Shown here piece after piece: positions 26,602-36,903 of a stretch of DNA of 64,000 nt (positions within the stretch are counted from its first letter, which is position 1; the number at the start of each line of letters is the position of its first letter). Where the stretch lies: NCBI GenBank assembly GCA_910584245.1, contig CAJTZF010000009.1, forward strand, positions 1 to 64,000. Reading direction: 5' to 3'. Source of the stretch: an uncultured Eubacterium sp. (GTDB taxonomy: Bacteria; Bacillota; Clostridia; Lachnospirales; Lachnospiraceae). A program made the position numbers and the translations under genes. The notes beneath the pieces are model-generated. The model was not told the origin of the DNA. It saw nothing but the letters and a program-made list of their open reading frames with translations, and did not search any database.

Positions 26602-27441
26602 ATGACAGCTACAGAATTTGAATACGATGGAATAAAAAGCTCCGTTTTTGGGCTTTATATCTGCCGGTTTGACGGCATTGAACAAGGTGCTGTTCCCATC
26701 GGCAGCGAAATCACAGTAAATACTGTAAAATCGCCGGGAGGCAATACGTTTATTCGCACAGGAAGTGTTTACGAGACGCCTCTCACTTTTACATTTCAGG
26801 TAGTGAAATATGATAACAACGGGGAATCGCAGCAAATAGAAGCCCGGGAACTAGCTAAAATCATGCAATGGCTCGTGCGTTCAGATTGTAACCACTATCT
26901 TCGGTTTGAACAAAGCGGATGGGATAACGTCTTTTATAACTGCTCGTTAAAAGTTCAAAAATATGTAATTGCGGGACAAATTTGTGGCTTAGAAATTGAG
27001 GCCACCTGCGATGCCCCTTGGGGATATTCAGAGCTCAAGCACTACCATTTCACATTAGGCTCAAATGAACAAAATCCTTTTTACTTATACAACTATTCGG
27101 ATGAAAATGGCGGTCTTTTCCCTGACCTTGTAAAAATCCGAGTATTAAACGACTGTGATTTATCAATTAAAAATACCTTTCTTATTAAGAACGATAAAAA
27201 CAACAAAAAGGTCATAACTACAACAATAAAAAACTGTAAAAATGGGGAGGAAATAATATTTGACAAACACAGAAATATTAAATCATCGAATCCACATGCG
27301 GAATATGGACTGGCAAATGATTTTAACTTTCAATTCTTGCAGCTGTTCTGTGATTTTTATAATGCCAAAAATACGATTACAGCAAACAAAAGCTGTGAAA
27401 TCTCAATAGATTACAGAGCAATTCGGAAAGGAGTGTGTTAA
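26602..27441 (+). CDS. Distal tail protein (Dit)
   Basis: A 279-residue protein matching the Dit family (phage tail protein / Sipho_tail). Its N-terminal domain assembles a hexameric ring at the tail tip, linking the tube to the receptor-binding parts. Features are FEYDGIKSSVFGLYICRFDG at the start, the RTGSVYETPLTFTFQVVKYD region and CDAPWGYSELKHY, the typical end of the N-terminal Dit domain. Its order after tape measure and before Tal is the usual one. Its stop overlaps the ribosome-binding area of the Tal gene. Confidence 0.85.
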   Translation: MTATEFEYDGIKSSVFGLYICRFDGIEQGAVPIGSEITVNTVKSPGGNTFIRTGSVYETPLTFTFQVVKYDNNGESQQIEARELAKIMQWLVRSDCNHYLRFEQSGWDNVFYNCSLKVQKYVIAGQICGLEIEATCDAPWGYSELKHYHFTLGSNEQNPFYLYNYSDENGGLFPDLVKIRVLNDCDLSIKNTFLIKNDKNNKKVITTTIKNCKNGEEIIFDKHRNIKSSNPHAEYGLANDFNFQFLQLFCDFYNAKNTITANKSCEISIDYRAIRKGVC

Positions 27442-27446
27442 TATTT

Positions 27447-30400
27447 ATGAGTTTTCATTTAAATAAAAAGACATTTAAAACGGATGAAATCACAGGTGAA
27501 ATCATACAGCCGCAGGTTTTCCTGTGCAACCGGCAGCTAGACAAGCTAGGGGAACTATACCCTGTCCTTGACCTGAGAATTAAGGCGGCGCTAAACGGGG
27601 CAGACGAAATTTCCTTCCGTCTGCCCAAAAAGGAAGGAAACCTATACGACAGCTTAAAGGATTACTCCGTCGTCTTCGTAGCCGGCTTCGGCTATTTCGA
27701 GGTGTCCCCCACCGTCAGCGACACCTTTACCTCCATAAAAAATGTACAAGGCAGCTCGCTCGGGGAAGCAGAATTATCACAATTATTTTGTACTCTGGAA
27801 TGTAATACGGACCAAGTCATGTCAAACTTTTTAACCCTTCATCCAGGCCAAAAATATATTCCCACCGTTCTTTACTCCGAAGACACAAAATACAGCCTGC
27901 TTCACAAAATATTAGAAAATGCGCCAAATTACAGTGTAGGCAACGTCGATGATACACTCAGGCACGTGCAGCGGACATATAGCTTTTCCAATAAAGACAT
28001 TATCTCCTGTTTCTCTGAAATTGCAGAGGAAATCGGCTGCATTTTTGAGGTGGCCGTGAACAAAAATGACGATGGCATTGTCGAAAAAACCGTCAATGTG
28101 TACGATGCCCAATATTGTGCAAACTGCAAAAGCCGCCATATCATTAACGGCGTCTGCCAGGATTGCCAAAGTACAAATATCGCCGGTATTGGCAGCGACA
28201 CTACAATACAGATCAGCACGGACAACCTTTCGGACGAAATTACTATTTCACCAGACGGCAACATGAAAAACTGTTTCATTATCGAAGGCGGGGACGATAT
28301 GATCAACAACGCCATCACAGGAATCATGCCATCTGGAACAAATAAGCTGATCCAGTTTTCCGAGGATACCTTGTCCGCCTTTTCCCCGCTATTACAGAAA
28401 AAATACAAGGAATACGTAGCAAGTGTCAATTTAATTAAAAACCGGTATGCGAAAACACTGGAAATACAATATAGTATCTTGGATTTGATTTTATATTTGC
28501 AATCCGGACGAATGCCAAATGTAATAGAAACGAAAAGAAAACTGGACGAAGAGGCAATGCATATAATAACCCAATTTAAATTGAATTTCTCAAACGGCCT
28601 CGCATGGAGAGATAAAGACGACAAATCCCCCAAAAACAGTATGGTAAAACAAGCTCTTTCCCTGTTCATGGACCGCGGATATTCACTTAAGCTGGAAAAT
28701 GGAAGCTACAACCGCACAAGCATGCGCTGGACAGGGAATATCATCTTATATGAATCGGCAAATTATAATTCAACAGCCACCATATCAGTGTCTGAGACGA
28801 ATAGTACCATTACCTATTCCGATTCGCAGCATACGGAAACCGTCGGCTTTTACATAAAATTTTCAGACCACTCAAAAACCTATATGCAGCTAATGACTGC
28901 CATTACGGAAAAAAAATTTATAGAAGACAGAAACAATCCAAAAGAATGGGGGAACTACAGCTTAAACCGATTAGCCTCCTATGAATCCGCTTATCAAGCC
29001 TGTAAGGAAGTGCTCGAAGAGATAAAAAATGAATCCAGTCTGCCCAGTGTAAAAAAGACTGCCGATAATATGATAGCGGAATACAATACGAGTATTAAGG
29101 AAATCTCGAATTATATGGTGGGACTGAAAGATATGGTCTATCATTTATATTGTTATTTGAGTAACTCCGATGAGGCCCGTTCCCTCATTCCCTCCTCCCA
29201 GGATATCAATTTTTCTTCAACTCCCCGTGTTTTCAAAGACACAAAAAAGGCTTTTAGAAACATGGTTCACTACATCCGGTATGGAACGTGGGAGGGCGGT
29301 TCCGAGCATCAGGCGACAGACCATCCTTTACACTGTAAGGACTGCGGGTCGACAAATGTAACATTGACCAGCTGCAATCAGTGCAAGCATACACATATCG
29401 TTACGTATGGCACCCTTGCCGAGGCCGTTTATAATGATTATGTCCAGTTTGGCAGCACCGGTTCACTGGAATCACAGCGCGAAGCAACTAGAAATGCATA
29501 TAAATTAAATCATTTCTTAGGCGATGATTTATACAAAGAATTGTGTTCATTTCTTCGTGAGGACACATATTCAAATACTAATTTTATTTCGGATGGCCTG
29601 AGCAACTCAGAATTGATTGCAAAGGCGAAATCGCTAATAGAACGAGCGCAGCAGGAGCTTGCAAAAGCCTGTATCTCACAGCACACGCTGTCCGGAAATG
29701 TGTATGCATTCGTTGCCTATAGTAAGTTGAATCCAGACGATTTCCCAATTCAAGACGTATACCGCGAATTCCGACTTGGCAACTTTATGTGGTACTTTAC
29801 GGAAGACGGCCATCCCTATAAGCTAAGACTTTCCTCCGAGGAATTCTCGTGGACCAGTTCCGGGGCAGAGCTTACCGTCGAATTTACAGATGTCATCGAA
29901 TATAAAGACGGCGGCATAAGCGACCTTGCTTCCCTAATGCAATCGTTCGGGAGCCTGTCTACCTCCTTTCACTCGGTAATGAAACAGGCAGAACAGGGCG
30001 TAAAGGCAAATAATACGTTCACAGCAATCAAAAACAGGGGATTGCATTCTGCTCTGGCAAATGTACTAAATGCGAGGGATATCGATGTGCAGATCGACGA
30101 CCGGGGCATTACCCTCCGAAGGTTTGACTACGACCTGGATGATTACTCACCCTATCAAATGAAACTCGTCAACCGAAACATTGTAATGACAGAAAATAAT
30201 TGGGATTCCGCCTCATTAGCAATCGGTCTTGGCAGATATAATAACGAACTTGTCTATGGTGTCTGGGCCAACCTGCTCGTCGGAGATTTGACAATTACCA
30301 AAGAACTTCATGTCAAAAATGAAAACAATTCTATCATAATTGATGAACACGGGATTACATTGGACGGCGGCGCTATTACATGGAGAAACCCGATTGAGCA

Positions 30401-31919
30401 AAGCGCTGTTGAAGGATTGAGCGCAAAATTAAATACCTTTGTTGAAAACACCGTTTATATATCTGATATAGAAGAACTGCAAAAACAAATTGACGGCAGC
30501 ATTACTACGTGGTTTCAGGATGGTGTTCCCACACAATCGAACTACCCGGCCAACGAGTGGAAAACAGAAAAAGACAAAAATGCTCATTTAGGCGACCTGT
30601 ATTATGACAATAAAACCGGATTCGCTTACCGGTACCAAAAATCAAATAGTACTTATTCCTGGGAAAGAATTAAGGATACGGATGTTGTAAAGGCCTTACA
30701 AGATGCCCAAAAAGCACAGGATACGGCGGATGGTAAACGGAGAGTATTTGTTGTAACCCCAATCCCTCCGTATGATGAGGGCGATTTATGGACGCAAGGC
30801 AGCGATGGCGATCTATTTCGCTGCAAGACCCCCAAAAAACAGGGTCAAACCTTTTCCCAGACGGACTGGGTAATTGCTACAAAGTATACGGACGATACAA
30901 AAGCTGTCGAAGCACTTAATAAAGCCACACAGGCAATTAAGGCCGCGAGCAGCGCCCAAACCGACGCCACATCAAAAATAACCGCATTAGATCAGGCAGT
31001 GGCCAAATATCTCGGCTTACCCGGGGCTACAACTATAGTTGGGAGCAATTATGTAGTTTCCCCTTATATCGAAGGCGGATATTTAAATATAACGGGAACA
31101 TCAAATAACGTATCAAACCAAGTAATTATAGATCCAAAAAACCAGACCGCCTCGGATTATATTTTTGCTGTGAAACACGGTAATGATGTGACCGTTGGCA
31201 TAAAACCAGACGGAACTGCTACCTTCGATGGGACAATACGTGCACGAAATGGTATTGTCGGCGGATGGTATATTAACAACACACAGCTAAGCTCTTCAAT
31301 AAGTAATGATGCGGAACAATACTCCTATAAGCTTTTGCTCAGCTCCAACGATTACTCTGTTACATCACAATATGTACACAATACAGACTCACCCAGGTAT
31401 GGAATCCAATATGATACGACAAAAATCAGCCAGGGCGTAATTTCCTGCCAAAGAAATAATATAACAAGCATGGGGGCTGGTCATAATTCCATTTTTGACT
31501 ATGAAGTAGAACTAAACGGCATTGGTATGACATGCACGGATATTAAAAATGACAGATGCTACTACGCATTAAACGAATCCAGTTTAACCGTTGACGTTCC
31601 CGCTCATTTCGACAATGGAATATACGAATACGGGAAAGCCTTGAGCGAAAAATACTGTGTTGTAAAAACCAAAACCTTAGATGCTATTAGCATAAACGGC
31701 GGCTTTATAGAGCTTACCGCTAACTTTGGAGTTTCATACAGGTCTGCCCCCTTTGTAAACGTTATGCCTATTTCTGATTTCTTAACCGAGAATATACACT
31801 TTGTCGAATTTATAGGAAATAGCAGCACCGGATACACAGGTTTCAAATATAAAATATACACAACTAGCTCGAACATACACTATGTAACAAGATGGTTCGC
31901 TGTTGGAAATATTAGATAG
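27447..31919 (+). CDS. Tail-associated lysin/tip protein (Tal, prophage tail endopeptidase-like)
   Basis: A 1490-residue tip protein with the N-terminal Tal/Gp44-like hub region (PQVFLCNRQLDKLGELYPVL, then LNGADEISFRLPKKEG) and long fibre-like C-terminal extensions (DNKTGFAYRYQKSNSTYSW, then GIVGGWYINNTQLSSS). Two Cys4 zinc-ribbon-like motifs are inserted: CANCK...CQDC from residue 224 and CKDCG...CNQC from residue 630, unusual in phage tips. No obvious peptidase motif such as NlpC/P60 was recognised. It forms the tip spike and probably contacts the cell surface. ATG 27447 was chosen; GTG at 27435 is an alternative. Confidence 0.75.
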   Translation: MSFHLNKKTFKTDEITGEIIQPQVFLCNRQLDKLGELYPVLDLRIKAALNGADEISFRLPKKEGNLYDSLKDYSVVFVAGFGYFEVSPTVSDTFTSIKNVQGSSLGEAELSQLFCTLECNTDQVMSNFLTLHPGQKYIPTVLYSEDTKYSLLHKILENAPNYSVGNVDDTLRHVQRTYSFSNKDIISCFSEIAEEIGCIFEVAVNKNDDGIVEKTVNVYDAQYCANCKSRHIINGVCQDCQSTNIAGIGSDTTIQISTDNLSDEITISPDGNMKNCFIIEGGDDMINNAITGIMPSGTNKLIQFSEDTLSAFSPLLQKKYKEYVASVNLIKNRYAKTLEIQYSILDLILYLQSGRMPNVIETKRKLDEEAMHIITQFKLNFSNGLAWRDKDDKSPKNSMVKQALSLFMDRGYSLKLENGSYNRTSMRWTGNIILYESANYNSTATISVSETNSTITYSDSQHTETVGFYIKFSDHSKTYMQLMTAITEKKFIEDRNNPKEWGNYSLNRLASYESAYQACKEVLEEIKNESSLPSVKKTADNMIAEYNTSIKEISNYMVGLKDMVYHLYCYLSNSDEARSLIPSSQDINFSSTPRVFKDTKKAFRNMVHYIRYGTWEGGSEHQATDHPLHCKDCGSTNVTLTSCNQCKHTHIVTYGTLAEAVYNDYVQFGSTGSLESQREATRNAYKLNHFLGDDLYKELCSFLREDTYSNTNFISDGLSNSELIAKAKSLIERAQQELAKACISQHTLSGNVYAFVAYSKLNPDDFPIQDVYREFRLGNFMWYFTEDGHPYKLRLSSEEFSWTSSGAELTVEFTDVIEYKDGGISDLASLMQSFGSLSTSFHSVMKQAEQGVKANNTFTAIKNRGLHSALANVLNARDIDVQIDDRGITLRRFDYDLDDYSPYQMKLVNRNIVMTENNWDSASLAIGLGRYNNELVYGVWANLLVGDLTITKELHVKNENNSIIIDEHGITLDGGAITWRNPIEQSAVEGLSAKLNTFVENTVYISDIEELQKQIDGSITTWFQDGVPTQSNYPANEWKTEKDKNAHLGDLYYDNKTGFAYRYQKSNSTYSWERIKDTDVVKALQDAQKAQDTADGKRRVFVVTPIPPYDEGDLWTQGSDGDLFRCKTPKKQGQTFSQTDWVIATKYTDDTKAVEALNKATQAIKAASSAQTDATSKITALDQAVAKYLGLPGATTIVGSNYVVSPYIEGGYLNITGTSNNVSNQVIIDPKNQTASDYIFAVKHGNDVTVGIKPDGTATFDGTIRARNGIVGGWYINNTQLSSSISNDAEQYSYKLLLSSNDYSVTSQYVHNTDSPRYGIQYDTTKISQGVISCQRNNITSMGAGHNSIFDYEVELNGIGMTCTDIKNDRCYYALNESSLTVDVPAHFDNGIYEYGKALSEKYCVVKTKTLDAISINGGFIELTANFGVSYRSAPFVNVMPISDFLTENIHFVEFIGNSSTGYTGFKYKIYTTSSNIHYVTRWFAVGNIR

Positions 31920-31944
31920 TATACGAAATGGAGGATGACTAAAA

Positions 31945-34527
31945 ATGGAAAATATAACGCAAACACTCACGCTCGACCTTGTCGATATACGACACAATGT
32001 CATAAATGCCAAACAGGGCGACCGTCTAGTAAGGGATTTGGATATCACAATCACAAACAACGGGGCCCGCTATCCGGTACCGGAAGGCGCGACAGTAAGA
32101 CTGCGCGGTCACAGGCCGGACAATCAATACACCTTTTACGACGGAACCGTTAAAGACAGTCAAAATGGAATCGTACATATTGATATTCCTGATTTCTTAC
32201 TGTCATGCAGCGGCCGCGCCAAATTAGATATCGGAATTTATGAGAACACTACCGCTGATAAAACAAAAATAGCTTCTACTGAAACATTTGTACTGTATAT
32301 CCCGCCTAATGTTTTCAGTGAAGATGAGGTTATTAATTCCGATCAGGGAAGCGTATTGTCAAAATTGATTCACACAGCGCAAAAAGAAATTGATGAAATG
32401 AATACGCTTGAAGCAGAGGTCTCTAAAAAGGATAACTTACGAACGCTCGAGGAAGAGAAACGGCAGATAAATGAACAAACGAGAAAAACGAATGAATCCG
32501 CACGCATCTCCGCAGAATCAGCCAGACAAACAAATGAACAAACACGGCAGGCCAATGAAACCGTGCGCGTCTCTGCCGAGACAGAACGCTCCTCCGCAGA
32601 ATCAGAACGGCAAACAAACGAACAGACAAGACAAGCCAATGAATTCATGCGTACTTCCAAAGAATCGGAACGGCAAACAAGCGAGCAGACAAGAAGGAGC
32701 GAGGAAGCTTCACGTATTTCTGCCGAGGCGGAACGTTCTTCCGCAGAGTCAGAGCGAATGGAAAAAGAACAAGAGCGGACCGCCGCAGAAAACCTTCGCA
32801 TAACAAATGAAACAAACCGCCAAAATGATGAGTTGGCAAGACAAGCCAGTGAACAGGAACGGCAAACTGCTTACGAAGCAATGTCAGAATCTATAGATTG
32901 CATAAAAAATGCAATCGGTAAAAAAAATGGGATTGCACAATTAGGCGAAGACGGAATCGTCGTCCCAAGCCAACTTCCTCCCCATATTAATGATATCGTC
33001 GAGGGCTATTATTCCAATAACCAATTTTACACTGAACCAAGTTGTGAAACTGAAATAGCCGGAGAAGCCGGAAAGCTCTATGTGGATATCGGAGAATCAA
33101 ATAATATATACCGCTGGTCGGAAAGCTCTTTTGTGCCAGCCTGTGACATAATTGCACTGGGGGAAACGTCCTCCACTGCTTATCGCGGCGATCATGGAAA
33201 AACGGCATATGAACATTCACAAACCGGCCACGCCCCGGCCAATGCTGAAATAAACCAAAATGCTTTTAGTAATATATCGGTTGGCTCAGCCACTATAGCT
33301 GCCCAAATAAAAACAGATACTATTACTCTCACCGCTGGCTCAAACGTCACTCTTACACCAGATACCACAAATCATAACATTACCATTTCCTCTGCAAATA
33401 CTAACTGGCCATCGGCAAAAAACATCAATGGAATGCTAGTACAGGGAACTGCTGACCGAACAAATTATGGCGCTTGCTCAACGGCAGCGGCAACAGCGGC
33501 AAAATCCGTGCCATGCAGCGGCTTTGCGCTAATCAACGGGGCGGAAATTACCGTCAAATTTACCGTGACAAATACAGCAGCCAATCCTACCCTGAACGTA
33601 AATAGTACCGGTGCAAAACCGATTTATTACCGCGGTTCCGCCATTCCGGCCGGACAGCTTGCTGCAAACCGAACTTATAATTTCAGATACAATGGATCTC
33701 AGTATGAGCTAGTCGGCGACCTTGACACAAACACCGTCAATTTAACGGGAGTTAAAGGAAATGCCGAGAGCAGCTACCGAACTGGCAACGTGAACCTGAC
33801 ACCTGCAAATCTAGGACTTGGAAACGTGAATAATACAGCGGATGCAAATAAAAGTGTGAAATATGCATCCAGCGCCGGCAATGCTGATACACTGGATAAT
33901 TTACATGCATCCAATTTTATTAAAGTAGCGGATAACTCTACATCTGTAGAAACCATTCAGACAATTGGACTGGATCCAAGCTTTCATGATGTACAAAATG
34001 CAGAAATCGGCATTCCAAGTGGAAAATATTTTAGCATCTTAAATCTTGGTACATATGCCGGTACCGGCGGCGCTGACAGAACCCAGATCGCCTTTCCATA
34101 TCAGGAATCCCTAACTGATACCGACATGTATATAAGAACGGCGAAAGGAAAAACATGGCGATCCTGGAGAAAGGTGTGGCACACAGGTAATTTATCTTTT
34201 TCTAATGCAAATATCTCAAGAAAGACAGGACGGGATGGCGGCTGCTATTGCATACCTGCAGACCCAGCCAACAAAAGCTGTTATCATCTGCATCTATGCA
34301 TACTAGACGCTTCCTGTACAACAACATCAGCATGGATCACCATAGCCACCTGTTCATCAAAGCCCTCACAGATTGCAGAAGGAACCGTGCGCATTAGCGA
34401 CGGCGGGCTGCTCGTATCGGGGTTGGAGCGCTGCAACGCCAGAATTGATACGGCTGGAAATATACAAATCACAACACCTACTGCATTTAGTAATAAAAAC
34501 ATAGTAGTAGATATCTTCTGGAGATAA
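31945..34527 (+). CDS. Baseplate/tail fibre protein with BppU N-terminus
   Basis: An 860-residue receptor-binding candidate. Residues 1-150 resemble the BppU N-terminal domain (LTLDLVDIRHNVINAKQGDR, then KLDIGIYENTTADKTKIAS), which attaches fibres to the baseplate. About 155-310 is a repetitive helical stalk built of variants of EQTRQANE and SAESERQ. The C-terminal half is beta-rich fibre (NLTPANLGLGNVNNTADANK) with a knob-like DMYIRTAKGKTWRSWRKVWH segment. The stalk DNA is repetitive, so length variation is likely. It would define target range of the particle. It is the last gene before the strong terminator. Confidence 0.85.
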   Translation: MENITQTLTLDLVDIRHNVINAKQGDRLVRDLDITITNNGARYPVPEGATVRLRGHRPDNQYTFYDGTVKDSQNGIVHIDIPDFLLSCSGRAKLDIGIYENTTADKTKIASTETFVLYIPPNVFSEDEVINSDQGSVLSKLIHTAQKEIDEMNTLEAEVSKKDNLRTLEEEKRQINEQTRKTNESARISAESARQTNEQTRQANETVRVSAETERSSAESERQTNEQTRQANEFMRTSKESERQTSEQTRRSEEASRISAEAERSSAESERMEKEQERTAAENLRITNETNRQNDELARQASEQERQTAYEAMSESIDCIKNAIGKKNGIAQLGEDGIVVPSQLPPHINDIVEGYYSNNQFYTEPSCETEIAGEAGKLYVDIGESNNIYRWSESSFVPACDIIALGETSSTAYRGDHGKTAYEHSQTGHAPANAEINQNAFSNISVGSATIAAQIKTDTITLTAGSNVTLTPDTTNHNITISSANTNWPSAKNINGMLVQGTADRTNYGACSTAAATAAKSVPCSGFALINGAEITVKFTVTNTAANPTLNVNSTGAKPIYYRGSAIPAGQLAANRTYNFRYNGSQYELVGDLDTNTVNLTGVKGNAESSYRTGNVNLTPANLGLGNVNNTADANKSVKYASSAGNADTLDNLHASNFIKVADNSTSVETIQTIGLDPSFHDVQNAEIGIPSGKYFSILNLGTYAGTGGADRTQIAFPYQESLTDTDMYIRTAKGKTWRSWRKVWHTGNLSFSNANISRKTGRDGGCYCIPADPANKSCYHLHLCILDASCTTTSAWITIATCSSKPSQIAEGTVRISDGGLLVSGLERCNARIDTAGNIQITTPTAFSNKNIVVDIFWR

Positions 34528-34553
34528 TTCATGGTTTTTCATTGTGATGCCCC

Positions 34554-34594
34554 AAAGGCCGTACTCCCATTTTATAATAAGGAGTACGGCCTTT
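34554..34594. terminator. Bidirectional terminator at the right end of the island
   Basis: AAAGGCCGTACTCC pairs perfectly with GGAGTACGGCCTTT around a 13-base loop, with A/T ends on both sides. It lies between two convergent genes, the fibre gene and the chemotaxis receptor gene, and marks the right border of the island. Confidence 0.88.
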
Positions 34595-34619
34595 GCTGCA
34601 ACACTCTCCGCCAAATAGG

Positions 34620-36698
34620 TCAAACATCAAATCTGTCAACCAGCTCTTCCAAAAGCGCGACCTTCTCTGCGCTCTGCTTCACCAGTTTCCCTGCGTCTGC
34701 CGTCGCCTTCACAAGATCATTCGTCTTCTCTGTAATATTCGAGGCGCCTTCTGCCGATTCATTTACCGCCTGGCTTATGACATCCAGGGACCGGACGATT
34801 TCTTCCATCGCCACCGTCAGATTCTCCACCAGATTGTGAACGGCAGTCATAAATTCTTCAAATGTACCGGCGTCGTCCCTATAATTGATACCGACTTCAC
34901 TAAATTCCTTATAATCCTGCATTACCGTATTTTCCAAAAATTCTGTCGATGTTGTTATGCAGGCCTGCATATTTTGTACTGCTTCCTCTACCTCCAGCAC
35001 CATCTTCCTTATATCATCTGCGGATATCTGTGTCTTTCCCGCAAGATTCCCTATTTCAGACGCTACGACGGCAAATCCCTTGCCGGCCTCTCCGGCTCTC
35101 GCCGCCTCAATCGAAGCATTCATAGCCAGCATATTCGTCTGGGCAGAAATAGAACTGATCGTCTGAATGAGTTCGTGGATTCTCGATACCGCCTCCGCCT
35201 GGTGCAGCGCAGCATCCGATTTTTCCTTTAATTCAACATAAACTCCCTTCGTCCGCTCGTTCGCCGTAGCCGTATAATTTTCCAGCTTGACTGCTCGTTC
35301 CTTAACCTCTTCTGAGACCTCTTTTCCCTGAACAGATTTCTGATTGATCTCCTCGACATCTCCCTTTACATTTTCCACATTCTTTAAGATGACGTCCATC
35401 GTACACGCCGATTGCTGCATTCCCGCTGACATTTGCTCCATCGTCGCCGAATTATCCTGGCACAAAATGTTGGTTCCGCCCATTACATCTCCGAGGGAAT
35501 TTGTACCGTCTTTTATAACCATACACGAATTTCCGATCTGGGTCGCCATGTTCCTCAGCTCGCCCTGCATCTGCTCCACCGCTCTGGCCATAATACCGAT
35601 CTCATCCTTATGCTTCGTCAGCTTAGCAGAATCTTTGGGGGCCTTTAAATCCAGCCTGGCAATTTTATCTACCCATTGCGTAACCTGGCGGATTGGCCCG
35701 GAAATCCGTCCACTCACTACAAATCCTACAAAGAAGGAAACCACCTGTCCGCAGAACAAAAATAGAATCATAATTTTTAAAAGCGTGTCAGACTTTGCCT
35801 GGATGTCTGACTCCGGAGCTGTCAGTATGTACTTCATGCCATTTGCCAGTGTCAAATATGCCAGCCTCTTCTTTTGTCCATTATACTTATAGGATATGAC
35901 CTGGTCTTCTTTCTGTTCGTCTGCGACAATCTTTTCCACTTCCGCAGCCTTCTCTTTCAAGCTGTCGCCGAGCGAATACTCTTTGTGTACGACAAAATTA
36001 TAGTTTGTATCTACTAAACAGGAATATCCGTCATCATATATCGAGGCTTTGGCGATCATCGCTTCAATCGTCTCCAGACTAATATCCATCCCTATAATTC
36101 CAACGGACTCGTTCTCCATATATATTGGCACCACATACGAAATCATACTTACGTTTATATTTTGATTCAAATATGGGTTCATCCACGTCGGTTCTTTATT
36201 CTCCACCGGAATATAGTACCAGCCGACATGCTCGAGATCATCCTTTTCGTACGTGCTGAAATCGGTAGGCTCTACGCTCTTGAAACCATCCGAAGTCGAA
36301 TTTCTTGTCAAAAAAAGACCGGACGTCGGCTCCGTAAAATCCGGATTATACCGCACATACGCCGTCAGTGCTCCCTCTGTCCTCTCCGCAAAATGAAGCA
36401 AAATATCCTCAATACTCTCCGTATACTCCCTGACATAACCTGCATCCGTCTTGAACCGCTTGAAATCGGACAGACGGCCAACAGAGATATCCGCCAGCGT
36501 ATCAACGGACTGCTGTATTTTGGATAAAATACCATTAAATTCTGTTTTTTTCTCCTCCGCTTTCGAGAGCATATATTCCTTGGAATCCTCTACCGCCATA
36601 TCGCTTGAATAGATGTAGCTTAAAATGCCAAGGCTTATACCCATAACGAGAGAACAAATAATGGTAATCATAACAATTTTAACTCTTAATGTTTTCAA
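34620..36698 (-). CDS. Methyl-accepting chemotaxis protein
   Basis: A 692-residue transmembrane receptor feeding the CheA/CheY pathway. It has an N-terminal membrane helix (VMITIICSLVMGISLGILSY), a periplasmic-type dCache sensor (WYYIPVENKEPTWMNPY, then VGIIGMDISLETIEAMIAKA), a second helix near residue 300 (ILFLFCGQVVSFFVGFVVSG), a HAMP domain, and a signalling coiled coil with the conserved tip TNMLAMNASIEAARAGEAGK. The ligand cannot be inferred. The start is TTG behind GAGGGGGATG. Confidence 0.93.
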   Translation of the reverse strand: MKTLRVKIVMITIICSLVMGISLGILSYIYSSDMAVEDSKEYMLSKAEEKKTEFNGILSKIQQSVDTLADISVGRLSDFKRFKTDAGYVREYTESIEDILLHFAERTEGALTAYVRYNPDFTEPTSGLFLTRNSTSDGFKSVEPTDFSTYEKDDLEHVGWYYIPVENKEPTWMNPYLNQNINVSMISYVVPIYMENESVGIIGMDISLETIEAMIAKASIYDDGYSCLVDTNYNFVVHKEYSLGDSLKEKAAEVEKIVADEQKEDQVISYKYNGQKKRLAYLTLANGMKYILTAPESDIQAKSDTLLKIMILFLFCGQVVSFFVGFVVSGRISGPIRQVTQWVDKIARLDLKAPKDSAKLTKHKDEIGIMARAVEQMQGELRNMATQIGNSCMVIKDGTNSLGDVMGGTNILCQDNSATMEQMSAGMQQSACTMDVILKNVENVKGDVEEINQKSVQGKEVSEEVKERAVKLENYTATANERTKGVYVELKEKSDAALHQAEAVSRIHELIQTISSISAQTNMLAMNASIEAARAGEAGKGFAVVASEIGNLAGKTQISADDIRKMVLEVEEAVQNMQACITTSTEFLENTVMQDYKEFSEVGINYRDDAGTFEEFMTAVHNLVENLTVAMEEIVRSLDVISQAVNESAEGASNITEKTNDLVKATADAGKLVKQSAEKVALLEELVDRFDV

Positions 36699-36843
36699 AT
36701 TTTCATCCCCCTCAAATTAATGTATTTTTCATTTCTAACAATATATAACGCTATATTTAGAATACCATTTTCCTGGCATGATTACAACTACAAATCTCAT
36801 ATTTTCCCACCCCCATAAGGCGCCTTCACAAAAACCCGGAAAA

Positions 36844-36885
36844 AGAACGGGCATTCACCTGAACCCAGGCCAATACCCGTTCTTT
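36844..36885 (-). terminator. Terminator of the xylanase gene
   Basis: On the minus strand GAACGGGTATT pairs with AATGCCCGTTC (one G-T pair), followed by TTTTTCC. It lies 18 bases after the xylanase stop. The rest of the 205-base gap (36699-36903) holds the AT-rich leader of the chemotaxis gene and no gene. Confidence 0.8.
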
Positions 36886-36903
36886 GTACCTCCCATAGAC
36901 GGA

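Noticed and set aside
34620..36698. Chemotaxis receptor as part of the tail island
   Set aside because: Opposite strand, beyond a strong bidirectional terminator, and a standard chromosomal gene type.
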